Assembly (NCBI GenBank): GCA_949297285.1 | Contig: CASFRL010000120.1 | Span: forward strand, 1-52,538 | Direction: 5' to 3' | Origin: an uncultured Bacteroidales bacterium | GTDB taxonomy: Bacteria; Bacteroidota; Bacteroidia; Bacteroidales; Coprobacteraceae | Length of the DNA: 52,538 bases | Shown here: positions 1 through 8,268 of the stretch, in pieces | How positions within the stretch are numbered: position 1 is the stretch's first letter | Layout of the letters: every line of letters begins with the position of its first letter | The notes under the pieces: generated by a model | The model's input: the letters and a program-made list of their open reading frames with translations, nothing else | Told to the model about the DNA's origin: nothing | Databases searched by the model: none | Made by a program: the position numbers and the translations under genes

Positions 1-7
1 TTCTTTG

Positions 8-78
8 AGGTTCCTGGCGGATTCGAACCGCCGTAAACGGTTTTGCAGACCGGTGCCTAGCCACTCGGCCAAGGAACC
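8..78 (-). tRNA. tRNA-Cys (GCA anticodon)
   Basis: Read on the minus strand, the 7-bp acceptor stem begins GGTTCC and closes with GGAACC. The anticodon loop is CTGCAAA, giving anticodon GCA (Cys). The T loop reads TTCGAAT and the D arm GGCCGAGTGGCTAGG. The base after the acceptor stem is U (position 8), the discriminator expected for tRNA-Cys. CCA is not encoded. Confidence 0.96.
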
Positions 79-151
79 TTGTTTTGTATTTGCGCTTGCA
101 AAGGTAGCGTATTTTTTTTATTGTGCAAGACAAATACAAATTTTTATTCTA

Positions 152-325
152 TTATTTAATCTCTTTCTTTTCCGAATCGACTTTATAACAACTATTTCTC
201 TTCTCGCAACCTGAACAGCCGCAACAAGATACCTTTTTATCTCGACGAATAAGCCGAATAACGGCTCTAACAACATACAAGATTACTCCAATACCGATAA
301 TGGCAACAATTAGATGCTGAATCAT
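152..325 (-). CDS. FeoB-associated Cys-rich membrane protein
   Basis: A 57-residue protein that begins with one hydrophobic helix (MIQHLIVAIIGIGVILYVV), followed by a basic stretch (RLIRRDKK) and a Cys cluster (SCCGCSGC, then a further Cys). This is the layout of the small FeoB-associated membrane proteins (FeoB_associated family). It begins 13 bp after the feoB stop and is probably translated from the same message. The family is thought to assist FeoB-mediated ferrous iron uptake at the inner membrane; the exact role is not established. The position directly behind feoB supports the call as much as the sequence does. Confidence 0.87.
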   Translation of the reverse strand: MIQHLIVAIIGIGVILYVVRAVIRLIRRDKKVSCCGCSGCEKRNSCYKVDSEKKEIK

Positions 326-338
326 AATAATCTCTTTT

Positions 339-2726
339 CTATAAAAACAATTTTCCGACGTTATAGATCAAGAAAGAGACAATCCATGCGACTGTGGTAT
401 TATACACAATCGAAAATAATCCCCATTTCCAACTTCCGGTCTCTTTTGCAATGGCAACAATCGTTGCCACACACGGAATATACAACAGCACAAATGCCAT
501 AAAGCTAATGGCTATCAACGGCGTGAAATCGGGATGTCCCGTCTGGGGATTGGCGGCAATAAGTTTTGCCGATAAAGTAGCGTCATCGTCAGACGCGCCT
601 TCCGAATAAAGGACTCCGATCGTACTTACGACCAACTCTTTAGCTGCGGTCCCCGAAATCAGGGCAATACTCACTTTCCAGTTAAATCCGAGAGGCTCCA
701 ATACCGGTTCGATAAAATGCCCGATCTTACCGATATATGAGTTTTGCTGTTGAGCCAAACTTTCTTCTACGGATGCTTTCGATACAGGATCAGAGGCGTT
801 TGTTCTGGGGTAATAACTTAAAAACCAAATTATAATAGATGCAACCAATATCAATCCACCCATTTTCCGCAAATATTGTTCGGCTTTCCCCCACATGTGT
901 CGGAATGTCGCCTTGGCTGTCGGGATTCGATAAGGCGGCAACTCCATGACAAAAGGCGTTTCATCTTTCTTGAACAGGAATTTCCGTAACAGACGTGCCG
1001 TAATGATCGCCACTACAATACCCAACAAATAGAGACTGATAAAAACCAGACTGGCATGATCGGGGAAAAACGTACCGATCAGCAAAACATAAATCGGTAA
1101 TCGGGCACTGCATGACATAAACGGATTTATGAGGATCGTAATAAGACGACTGCTGCGGCTTTCGATCGTACGGGATGCCATAATTGCAGGGACATTACAT
1201 CCAAATCCCATAACCAACGGGATAAACGATTTTCCATGCAGTCCGATTTTGTGCATAATTTTATCCATGATGAAGGCTGCCCGCGCCATATATCCCGAAT
1301 CTTCCATAAAGGAAATAAAGAAATAGAGTATCAATATATTCGGGAGAAAGACGATAACTCCTCCTACTCCACCGATAATACCATCGATAATCAAATCTTT
1401 CAACGGTCCGTCATTCAGATATCTCTCTACCAAAGAGCCTATCCAAGATACGCCCGACTCAATCCACTCCATCGGATATGCTCCCAACTTAAATGTTGCC
1501 TCGAACATAATCCACATAATCAAAATAAAGATCGGGAAACCGAACAATTTATTTGTCACCAGAGAATCTATCAGACGTGTAGTACGGGTCTCTTCTCTAT
1601 TTCCGGGAATCAGAGTCTCTTTCAATGCCCCTGAAATGAATCCGTATTTCTCGTTCGAGATTGCCGTCTCAACGTCTTCACCCAAAGTCCCGGAAATACG
1701 TTGAACCTCTTTATCGCGCAACTTTATGAGGTCGTCGTAATCTTCTTTGTCTTTTAATATAGATTCTACCTCTTTATCTCCCTCAAGCAGTTTGATTGCC
1801 AGATAGCGCGGAGAAAAGTGTTGTTTTATTTTGGGATCGGTTTTCAGTTTATCTTTTAGAAGATTAATTCCCGACTCGATTACACTACCGTGGTTAATAT
1901 GAATATGGCGTACGGTAGGGTCTTGGTTTTCATATACCCGAATAATGGTATCGAACAATTTGTCTATGCCTTTTCCCGAACGAGAAACAGTCGGTATAAT
2001 AGGTACTCCGATCATCTCGCCCAATGTTTTGTAATTCAACACAGCTCCGCTTTGTTCCAACTCATCGTACATATTCAAAGCGATAACCATACTGAGGTCC
2101 ATGTCGATAAGTTCGGTAGTAAGATACAGATTTCTTTCCAGATTTGAAGCGACAACTACGTTTACGATAACATCGGGAGAGTGTTCGAATATATGCCTTC
2201 GCACATACAACTCTTCTGGAGAATATGCCGACAATGAATAGGTACCCGGCAAGTCATAAATATTGAAATGATAGCCTTTATAGTTAAAATAGCCTTTCTT
2301 AGCATCGACCGTTACACCACTGTAATTTCCGACGTGTTCGTGCGAGCCCGATGCAACATTGAATAAAGAGGTTTTCCCGCAATTAGGATTACCGACAAGT
2401 GCAATATTTATCGTTTTCCCGGAACGGACTACCGCCCGTTCAATGACATCATCATCTTGAAGAACATTCGGATCTTCATGGGCAACCATATCGACGGCTT
2501 CGCTCTCTGTAAGCACCTCGATCATTGAGGCTTCGCTCCTTCTCAGAGAGACCTCATAATCCAAAATTTTATATTTAATCGGGTCTTTCAACGGAGCATT
2601 CAATAGAACAGAGACCTTTTTCCCTCTGACAAATCCCATTTCCGTAATACGTTTACGAAATGCTCCATGCCCTAAGACTTTAACAATTACTGCTTCATCT
2701 CCTGTTTGCAGATCGGATAAGCGCAT
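339..2726 (-). CDS. feoB: Ferrous iron transporter FeoB with fused FeoA domain
   Basis: A 795-residue inner-membrane Fe(II) importer. Residues 1-75 form a FeoA-type SH3-like domain, which is a separate protein in Proteobacteria. A GTPase domain follows with G1 GNPNCGKTS (about 113-121), a G2 region around GVTVDA, G3 DLPG (159-162) and G4 NMYDE. From about residue 385 the protein is a multi-pass membrane region with the FeoB gate signature around GFGCNVPAIMASRTI. FeoA-FeoB fusion is common in Bacteroidota. The small Cys-rich gene downstream is likely cotranscribed. I did not find a convincing Fur box in the roughly 260 bp upstream. Confidence 0.97.
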   Translation of the reverse strand: MRLSDLQTGDEAVIVKVLGHGAFRKRITEMGFVRGKKVSVLLNAPLKDPIKYKILDYEVSLRRSEASMIEVLTESEAVDMVAHEDPNVLQDDDVIERAVVRSGKTINIALVGNPNCGKTSLFNVASGSHEHVGNYSGVTVDAKKGYFNYKGYHFNIYDLPGTYSLSAYSPEELYVRRHIFEHSPDVIVNVVVASNLERNLYLTTELIDMDLSMVIALNMYDELEQSGAVLNYKTLGEMIGVPIIPTVSRSGKGIDKLFDTIIRVYENQDPTVRHIHINHGSVIESGINLLKDKLKTDPKIKQHFSPRYLAIKLLEGDKEVESILKDKEDYDDLIKLRDKEVQRISGTLGEDVETAISNEKYGFISGALKETLIPGNREETRTTRLIDSLVTNKLFGFPIFILIMWIMFEATFKLGAYPMEWIESGVSWIGSLVERYLNDGPLKDLIIDGIIGGVGGVIVFLPNILILYFFISFMEDSGYMARAAFIMDKIMHKIGLHGKSFIPLVMGFGCNVPAIMASRTIESRSSRLITILINPFMSCSARLPIYVLLIGTFFPDHASLVFISLYLLGIVVAIITARLLRKFLFKKDETPFVMELPPYRIPTAKATFRHMWGKAEQYLRKMGGLILVASIIIWFLSYYPRTNASDPVSKASVEESLAQQQNSYIGKIGHFIEPVLEPLGFNWKVSIALISGTAAKELVVSTIGVLYSEGASDDDATLSAKLIAANPQTGHPDFTPLIAISFMAFVLLYIPCVATIVAIAKETGSWKWGLFSIVYNTTVAWIVSFLIYNVGKLFL

Positions 2727-2984
2727 ATTTCTTTCCTTTTAATGTACCTTATTTGCTCTGCAAAGATCATTATTTATTCTGATTCTACATAACATATCGC
2801 TTCTTTTATTTATACATGATATAAATAATAACATTTTTTCACCAAATATACATTTGTTTTCTTTTCAGGTAATACAAATTCGGGAAATTTTGCATCGAGA
2901 TATTGTTTGTATATCGATCGGTAAACAAGCAGATGAATACTTGCCCAAATGCTCCGTTTCAGAGTTTCTGGGGAGTGGGATACT

Positions 2985-3524
2985 TTATAGTGTCGATCCT
3001 GAAGCAGGGACGAAGAGAGTTGCAATATCGGCTTTTTCCAACGTCAACAACTCTATTTTTTTTGAAATGCCTCCGGCATATCCGGTCAAACTGCCATTGC
3101 TTCCTACGACTCGATGACAAGGGACAATGATGCTGACCGGATTATGTGCCACAGCTCCACCGACCGCTTGTGCCGACATTCGTGTGCGGCCTATCCGAGC
3201 AGCAATTTTTTCTGCAATATCTTTGTATGTCACGGTTTTCCCATAAGGAATCTCTTGCAACAAGTCCCAGACCATCAATCGAAATGGAGTCCCGCTTAGA
3301 CGAAGCGGTGGCGTAAAAGCCGGTTGTTTACCGGTAAAATAACAATCTAACCATTCCTTTGCCCGATCGAATACCGGAAGACGCTTCTCGTCATATACAT
3401 ACGAAGGAGAGAGCGTGTCTGCAAAATATTTCTGTCCATCAAACCACAGGCCGGTAATATAATTCTCTTCACCGGCCATTGTTATCTTACCCAAAGGGGA
3501 ATGATATTTACAGGCGTATTGCAT
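2985..3524 (-). CDS. ogt: Methylated-DNA--protein-cysteine methyltransferase
   Basis: A suicide DNA repair protein that moves alkyl groups from O6-alkylguanine to its own cysteine. The active-site motif IVPCHRVVG is intact, and the upstream helix-turn-helix (PYGKTVTYKDIAEKI, followed by RMSAQAVGGA) holds the DNA-binding arginine-finger region. The open frame extends to a TTG at 3539, but the ATG at 3524 (MQYACKYHSPLG) starts directly at the conserved N-terminal strand, so I use it. It is the last gene of the minus-strand run after the aldo/keto reductase, with a 92-bp gap, so it may be independent of that module. Confidence 0.93.
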   Translation of the reverse strand: MQYACKYHSPLGKITMAGEENYITGLWFDGQKYFADTLSPSYVYDEKRLPVFDRAKEWLDCYFTGKQPAFTPPLRLSGTPFRLMVWDLLQEIPYGKTVTYKDIAEKIAARIGRTRMSAQAVGGAVAHNPVSIIVPCHRVVGSNGSLTGYAGGISKKIELLTLEKADIATLFVPASGSTL

Positions 3525-3616
3525 AAGCGCTTTTCTCAAATTTACAGAAATTCTCCGGACACGACAAAACCGTAAGTCTTATCTCATGCCGAAAACAGAG
3601 TACGGCAAATCCATCA

Positions 3617-5020
3617 TCAAACATTTTGTTTCAGTTTCTCGACAAAACCGTCGATCCGATGCAATTCATGCGGTATGTCGATTCCCTGCGGACAATGACG
3701 CGAACACTGATTGCATCCGATACAATGATTTGCCTGTCTCAACTTCGGCACACTGCGATCATACCCCACAAGAAATGCACGACGGGCTTTTCGGTAATTT
3801 TCATCACCGACATTTTCAGAGATATTCCCTTCATTCACACATTTGTTATAATGCAACAGCACACCCGGAATGTCTATTCCATACGGACAAGGCATACAAT
3901 ATTTACAATCATTGCAAGGAATTGTCGGATAGTGCATCATAAGTTCGGCGGTCTGTTCCAAGAACGCAAACTCTTCATCGGACAACGGATTCAAAGGAGA
4001 ATAGGTGCGAAGATTATCCTGTAAATGTTCCATATAAGTCATCCCGCTCAATACGGTCAACACACCCGGGAAAGAGCCGGCAAAACGAAAAGCCCATGAA
4101 GCGACCGAGTCTTCGGGACGACGTTGTTTAAGACGTGCTACAATATGGTCATGAACATTAGACAGACGCCCCCCTAATAAAGGTTCCATGATAACTGCCG
4201 GAATTTTCTTCTTTTGCAATTCATTGTACAAATATTCGGCATTCGTGTTTCGCGGATTTATCTCTTTGGCATATTTCCAATCCAGATAATTAAGCTGAAT
4301 CTGCACAAAATTCCATTTCACACGGTCATGTATCGAAAGGAGATAATCAAAAACCCGAACATCGCCATGGTATGAAAACCCGAGATTGCGAATGCGTCCG
4401 GCTTTACGTTCGTCGATCAAAAAATCAAGCATTCCATTATCGACATACCGTTTTTCAAACTCTTCCATGCCATTCATTCCTATGCCATGGAGCAACATAT
4501 AATCTATATAATCGACCTGCAATTCCTTGAAAGAATTATGATACATGGCCAAAGAGGCTTCTCTACTCCAGGTATCAGGCGAAAAATTAGACAACTTGGT
4601 CGCAATATAATAGCTTTTACGAGGATGGCGTTTGAGAGCAATCCCCATGGCATGTTCAGAAAAACCTTTACAATAAGCAGGAGATGTATCAAAATAATTT
4701 ACACCGTGAGCTATCGCATAATCGGTCAGTCGATTGACCATATCTTGATCAATATCATTCGTCTCGCCTTTCTTTTGTTGCGATATAGTCGGCAAACGCA
4801 TACACCCATAGCCTAAAATAGAGACTTTATCACCTGTCGAAGGCGAGGTACGATAAGTCATTTTATTTGTGGGTACTTCAGTTTCTCCTCCGCTAACCGA
4901 TTTTTTCATATTATCCCGACAACCATAAAATGAGGTTGCCGATATAGAAGCGCCGACGCCCAAAACCTTAAGAAATTTGCGACGGTCTATCTCATGTTTA
5001 TTCTCTTTTTCCATAACCAC
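3617..5020 (-). CDS. Twin-arginine exported aldo/keto reductase with two 4Fe-4S sites
   Basis: A 467-residue protein with three parts. Residues 1-34 resemble a Tat signal (RRKFLKVLG, RR at 13-14) ending at a Cys in SFYGC, a weak candidate lipobox. Residues about 55-350 are an aldo/keto reductase barrel with the expected tetrad D111, Y116, K142 and H178. The C-terminus has two ferredoxin-like Cys clusters (CNDCKYCMPC near 369 and CIGCNQCSRHC near 433). AKR-ferredoxin fusions are known, but they normally act in the cytoplasm with NAD(P)H. An exported form would need another electron donor, and the polyferredoxin encoded 8 bp upstream is the obvious candidate. The substrate is unknown. The start could also be M3. 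Confidence 0.88.
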   Translation of the reverse strand: MVMEKENKHEIDRRKFLKVLGVGASISATSFYGCRDNMKKSVSGGETEVPTNKMTYRTSPSTGDKVSILGYGCMRLPTISQQKKGETNDIDQDMVNRLTDYAIAHGVNYFDTSPAYCKGFSEHAMGIALKRHPRKSYYIATKLSNFSPDTWSREASLAMYHNSFKELQVDYIDYMLLHGIGMNGMEEFEKRYVDNGMLDFLIDERKAGRIRNLGFSYHGDVRVFDYLLSIHDRVKWNFVQIQLNYLDWKYAKEINPRNTNAEYLYNELQKKKIPAVIMEPLLGGRLSNVHDHIVARLKQRRPEDSVASWAFRFAGSFPGVLTVLSGMTYMEHLQDNLRTYSPLNPLSDEEFAFLEQTAELMMHYPTIPCNDCKYCMPCPYGIDIPGVLLHYNKCVNEGNISENVGDENYRKARRAFLVGYDRSVPKLRQANHCIGCNQCSRHCPQGIDIPHELHRIDGFVEKLKQNV

Positions 5021-5028
5021 TATTTTCT

Positions 5029-6522
5029 TTAAACAGTTTTGTGTATTTCATGTCCTTCGACATAAATGGCGCTAAAGGGACGAGCAGGACAAAGATTCTC
5101 GCAAGCGCCACACCCGATGCAGCGTTCGACATTTACCACCGGGACTTTAGGGGAATCGGGATTTTTCGGATCGAACGGAACCATTTGTATGGCACCCACA
5201 GGACAATGCCGGGCACAGTTTCCGCAAGAAACGCCATCGGTCAGCACGACACAGTTCTCTTTTATCCACACGGCATGTCCAATTTGGACAGAAGATTTTT
5301 CCTCTACTGAAATAGGATGAATTGCTCCTGCCGGACAGACCTCTGAACATTTCGTACATTCGGGGCGGCAATATCCTCGTTCGTATGACATTTCCGGTTG
5401 CATCAATGTCATCAATTTACCCGAAGGACGCAAGACTTGATTCGGACACACGGTAACACATAATTGACAAGCCGTGCAATGCTTTGCAAAATCACGGATA
5501 CTCAATGATCCGGGAGGGGTCAACCGGGTAGTACGGTTCGGTATTTTTTTATCTACGATCACAGCCAATCCGCCGTCGACTTTCTTTTCTTGGGCTTCGA
5601 TAACGGCATTTGTCGCCAAAAGAGCCGATACAGAAAGAAAACTACGACGGGCATTGTCGATCTGTGCTTGTGTCACAACCGGAGATTTCCCTTTATTGGC
5701 CACACTCGATCGCCTTGCATATTTTATGGCTCCATGTCGGCAATTATTCAAACAATCCATACAGGCAACGCAGCGACTATAATCGATCTTATGTTCTTTA
5801 GAATCGATACACGAGGCTTTGCACTGACGGGCACATACTCCACAATTGTTGCATACAGAGACATCGATTACCGGCTTCAAGAAAGAATATTTGGCAACGA
5901 AGCCCAAAATCGTTCCTACCGGACAAATCGTATTGCAATAAGTGCGACCGTTACGCCATGCCAATATCACCAATACAATAAAGGTAACCGATGCAACCAG
6001 AAATGTAGAAAGCCCCTTGACCCATATATCGACTTCATAAAAAGCATAACTCTGCATCCGCTCTGCCAAATAGGCAAAACCATTATTTATCCACTGATAC
6101 AATGGCATAAACAAATTTGACATTATCCGTCCAAAAGAGCTATAAGGGGCCAATAGGGCTACAAAAGAACCGGCTCCGACCAAAATAGCGATTACAAAAA
6201 CAACCAATACTCCGTATCGTAACCACGAAAGCGCAGGAGAATAGGTGTAACGGTATTTTTTTCTCCGTTTTCCGAACCATGCAATTATATCTTGAAATAC
6301 GCCTAACGGACATATTACTGAACAATAGATACGGCCAAAGAGCAGTGTTATTGCAACAAGAGCCAACACAACACCTATGTTCAAAGCCAATAATGCGGGA
6401 AGAAACTGGATTTTGGCAAGCCATCCGAACCAAGCATGCAAGGTTCCTGTAAAATCGAGAAACAACAACGAAATAAGGGTGAAACAAAGTATAGCAACCG
6501 AAATCCTGACTGTTCGCAACAT
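5029..6522 (-). CDS. Membrane polyferredoxin, NapH-like region fused to NapG-like ferredoxin
   Basis: A 497-residue protein. Residues 1-215 hold several membrane helices with two CxxxCP motifs (CSVICP 67-72 and CNTICP 196-201), typical of the NapH/MauN/CcoG-like membrane ferredoxin family. Two 4Fe-4S motifs follow (224-234 and 251-261). A second twin-arginine-like segment, ARRSFLSVSALLA, begins at 291. The C-terminal part (about 349-478) has four more Cys clusters resembling a NapG/NrfC-type ferredoxin. It probably passes electrons from the quinone pool through the membrane to a periplasmic partner. Its stop lies 8 bp before the Tat-type aldo/keto reductase. No nitrate reductase genes are present, so I do not name it napGH. 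Confidence 0.9.
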   Translation of the reverse strand: MLRTVRISVAILCFTLISLLFLDFTGTLHAWFGWLAKIQFLPALLALNIGVVLALVAITLLFGRIYCSVICPLGVFQDIIAWFGKRRKKYRYTYSPALSWLRYGVLVVFVIAILVGAGSFVALLAPYSSFGRIMSNLFMPLYQWINNGFAYLAERMQSYAFYEVDIWVKGLSTFLVASVTFIVLVILAWRNGRTYCNTICPVGTILGFVAKYSFLKPVIDVSVCNNCGVCARQCKASCIDSKEHKIDYSRCVACMDCLNNCRHGAIKYARRSSVANKGKSPVVTQAQIDNARRSFLSVSALLATNAVIEAQEKKVDGGLAVIVDKKIPNRTTRLTPPGSLSIRDFAKHCTACQLCVTVCPNQVLRPSGKLMTLMQPEMSYERGYCRPECTKCSEVCPAGAIHPISVEEKSSVQIGHAVWIKENCVVLTDGVSCGNCARHCPVGAIQMVPFDPKNPDSPKVPVVNVERCIGCGACENLCPARPFSAIYVEGHEIHKTV

Positions 6523-6573
6523 ATGATAAAATTATTTTAGTTTATGATGAATTTTACCCGACCTATTTCATTT

Positions 6574-7422
6574 TTATTCGGGAATATCTACTGTTTTTAT
6601 GATATTAATGGCATTCAGCGCATTGGGAAATCCGATATAGGGAATACATTGTATCATTGCAGCATACAATGTTTCTTTCGTATTGCCTGCCCGCAAATTA
6701 CCTACCGTATGCGAATAAATTTGCTTATCTGCCCCAAGTGTGGCCAACACACAAATCGATAGCAATTCCCGGGTTTTGACATCCAAAGCGTTGCGAGTGT
6801 AAAAATCACCGAAACACATTTCTGTCAAAAATCGGGATATATCCTCCCCCATTCCTTCGGGCAAAGATTGCAAAGCCTCCCTTATCTCTGCACCGTATAA
6901 CGGATTTTGAATATCAAAACCTTTTGCATAACGACTGTTTTCAGATACCGTTCCTTGAGTTTCCAATGGCAAAGTTATTCCTCTTTCCTGAAAGACTTCA
7001 TTCATGGTAGCTACGGCATTCAGTGTCTTCGGGAAACCGATAAACGGTGCACACTGATAAACGGCTTCACGCAATTCGATCGGTGTTACTCCGACATTTA
7101 AAGCGGCAGCAGCATGAGCCTTCAACTGTGGTAAGGTTTGCATTGTCGCCAATGCGACACATGTAATTATCTCTCTCGTCTTTATCGAAAGATTTCCGGT
7201 TTTAAAGACTTCTCCAAAAATAAACTTTTGCAAAATATCCATCAATTCCGGATCTGTACCCTCTCCGGTCAGCGCCTCTCCGCCAAACAACTTTGCATAA
7301 TTTTCCTTGCACAATTCTATTCTGTCCATACTCTCCTCTTCTTTTTCCGTCTTACTATTCTGTGCAATCATCAATGGCACTGTAAAGAAAACGAATAATA
7401 ATGATAAGCCCAATTTCTTCAT
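6574..7422 (-). CDS. Exported tandem carboxymuconolactone decarboxylase-family protein
   Basis: A 282-residue protein with a Sec signal peptide (MKKLGLSLLFVFFTVPLMIA, then QNSK) and two CMD/AhpD-like helical repeats, about 45-135 and 165-275. Each repeat carries the family pattern TRE-(L/I)-(I/L)-x-C-x-ALAT, a His in the next helix (KAHAAAALNVG, YSHTVGNLRAG) and a Cys before PxIGFP. Family members include decarboxylases and peroxidase-like thiol proteins, so the reaction cannot be named from sequence. It lies between the exported cupin (42 bp upstream) and the polyferredoxin (51 bp downstream), suggesting one message and a shared periplasmic role. Confidence 0.88.
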   Translation of the reverse strand: MKKLGLSLLFVFFTVPLMIAQNSKTEKEEESMDRIELCKENYAKLFGGEALTGEGTDPELMDILQKFIFGEVFKTGNLSIKTREIITCVALATMQTLPQLKAHAAAALNVGVTPIELREAVYQCAPFIGFPKTLNAVATMNEVFQERGITLPLETQGTVSENSRYAKGFDIQNPLYGAEIREALQSLPEGMGEDISRFLTEMCFGDFYTRNALDVKTRELLSICVLATLGADKQIYSHTVGNLRAGNTKETLYAAMIQCIPYIGFPNALNAINIIKTVDIPE

Positions 7423-7464
7423 GTATAATCTAATTTAAATTAGGAAAATTTTTCAGAACAACTC

Positions 7465-7932
7465 TTATTCTGCGGTTGCAGCAAAATATTCTTCGTCTTT
7501 AACAGAATCTAACCACGTGTTTTTATTTGTTTGCGGATTGGTCTCGATCGCCAAATGCGAAAACCAACTGTCGGGAGCCGCACCGTGCCAATGAACGACA
7601 TCGGGTGCAATTTCGACGACATCTCCGGGTTGTAAAAGGCGGGCCGGTTTTCCTTTTTCTTGATAATAACCTTTTCCGCTTACAGCTACAAGAATTTGTC
7701 CTCCGGTATGGCTGTGCCAATTATTGCGGCATGCCGGTTCGAATGTTACATTCGAAATAGGACAGTTCAAATCTTTATTTTGTGTCAAAGGTGCCCAATA
7801 AGCCTGACCTGTAAAATAACGGGAAAACATTTCGGGTAATTTATCCCCTGCGGGAAAAAGAATTTTCCTTTTTAATTCGTCTTTCATTTTCTGAGCATTT
7901 AAAAAATTACCGTTACCAAAGAATATTGTCAC
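7465..7932 (-). CDS. Cupin-domain protein, first gene of the redox run; N-terminus uncertain
   Basis: A single-domain cupin with metal-ligand pattern NNWHSHTGGQ (His, His, Gln) and a later His in VVHWHGAAPDSWFSH. It resembles the manganese cupins of the hydroxynitrile lyase-like (GtHNL) group often found beside CMD-family proteins. The only standard start available is GTG at 7932, but that cuts a signal peptide in half. The frame continues upstream as IRKAFALAVVV before a TAA at 7963-7965, and a cleavage-like site (LNA/QK) follows GTG. Either ATA at 7962 is used, or a one-base change in the A-run at 7953-7957 separates it from the ATG at 7981. The protein is probably meant to be periplasmic. 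Confidence 0.8.
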   Translation of the reverse strand: MTIFFGNGNFLNAQKMKDELKRKILFPAGDKLPEMFSRYFTGQAYWAPLTQNKDLNCPISNVTFEPACRNNWHSHTGGQILVAVSGKGYYQEKGKPARLLQPGDVVEIAPDVVHWHGAAPDSWFSHLAIETNPQTNKNTWLDSVKDEEYFAATAE

Positions 7933-8002
7933 AACGACTGCTAAAGCAAACGCTTTTCGTATTTATCTTGTATCTTTTCATAAAAGTTATTTTTTCTCGA
8001 AA

Positions 8003-8010
8003 CAAAAATA
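8003..8010 (-). promoter_or_regulatory. Candidate -7 element for the cupin-to-AKR run
   Basis: The minus strand reads TATTTTTG, an exact match to the Bacteroidota -7 pattern TAnnTTTG. A start point a few bases downstream would precede the ATG at 7981 by about 15 nt. I see no TTTG at the usual -33 spacing, so support is partial. The rest of the 7966-8268 interval holds no gene I can support. Confidence 0.4.
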
Positions 8011-8217
8011 AGATAATCAACCGGCTTTGGACGTATATAAATTACGGTTATTTATACCTAAATTACTGCATAAAAATAACTTTGACATATTGGCTTCGAA
8101 CCTTGAAAAATAATCCAAGCTTACTCCCGATATGCATTTGCAATCTGCAAAAAGGGTGATACACAACGAATAAGAATTATTTTCTAAATCTCTCCAACAA
8201 GATTGTCATTAAATATT

Positions 8218-8225
8218 TATCTTTG
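8218..8225 (+). promoter_or_regulatory. Candidate -7 element for mltG
   Basis: TATCTTTG matches TAnnTTTG exactly and lies 43 bp before the mltG ATG. No -33 TTTG stands at the normal distance. Confidence 0.45.
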
Positions 8226-8268
8226 TCATCATATTTCGGACTAAAAAATACTTCCAACTCGAAAAAAG

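Noticed and set aside
5..214. 69-codon frame at the left end
   Set aside because: It runs through the tRNA-Cys gene and into the opposite-strand FeoB-associated gene.
2727..2984. Fur box upstream of feoB
   Set aside because: The A/T-rich interval has no convincing 19-bp palindrome, and Fur-like repression of feo in this phylum may use other sites.
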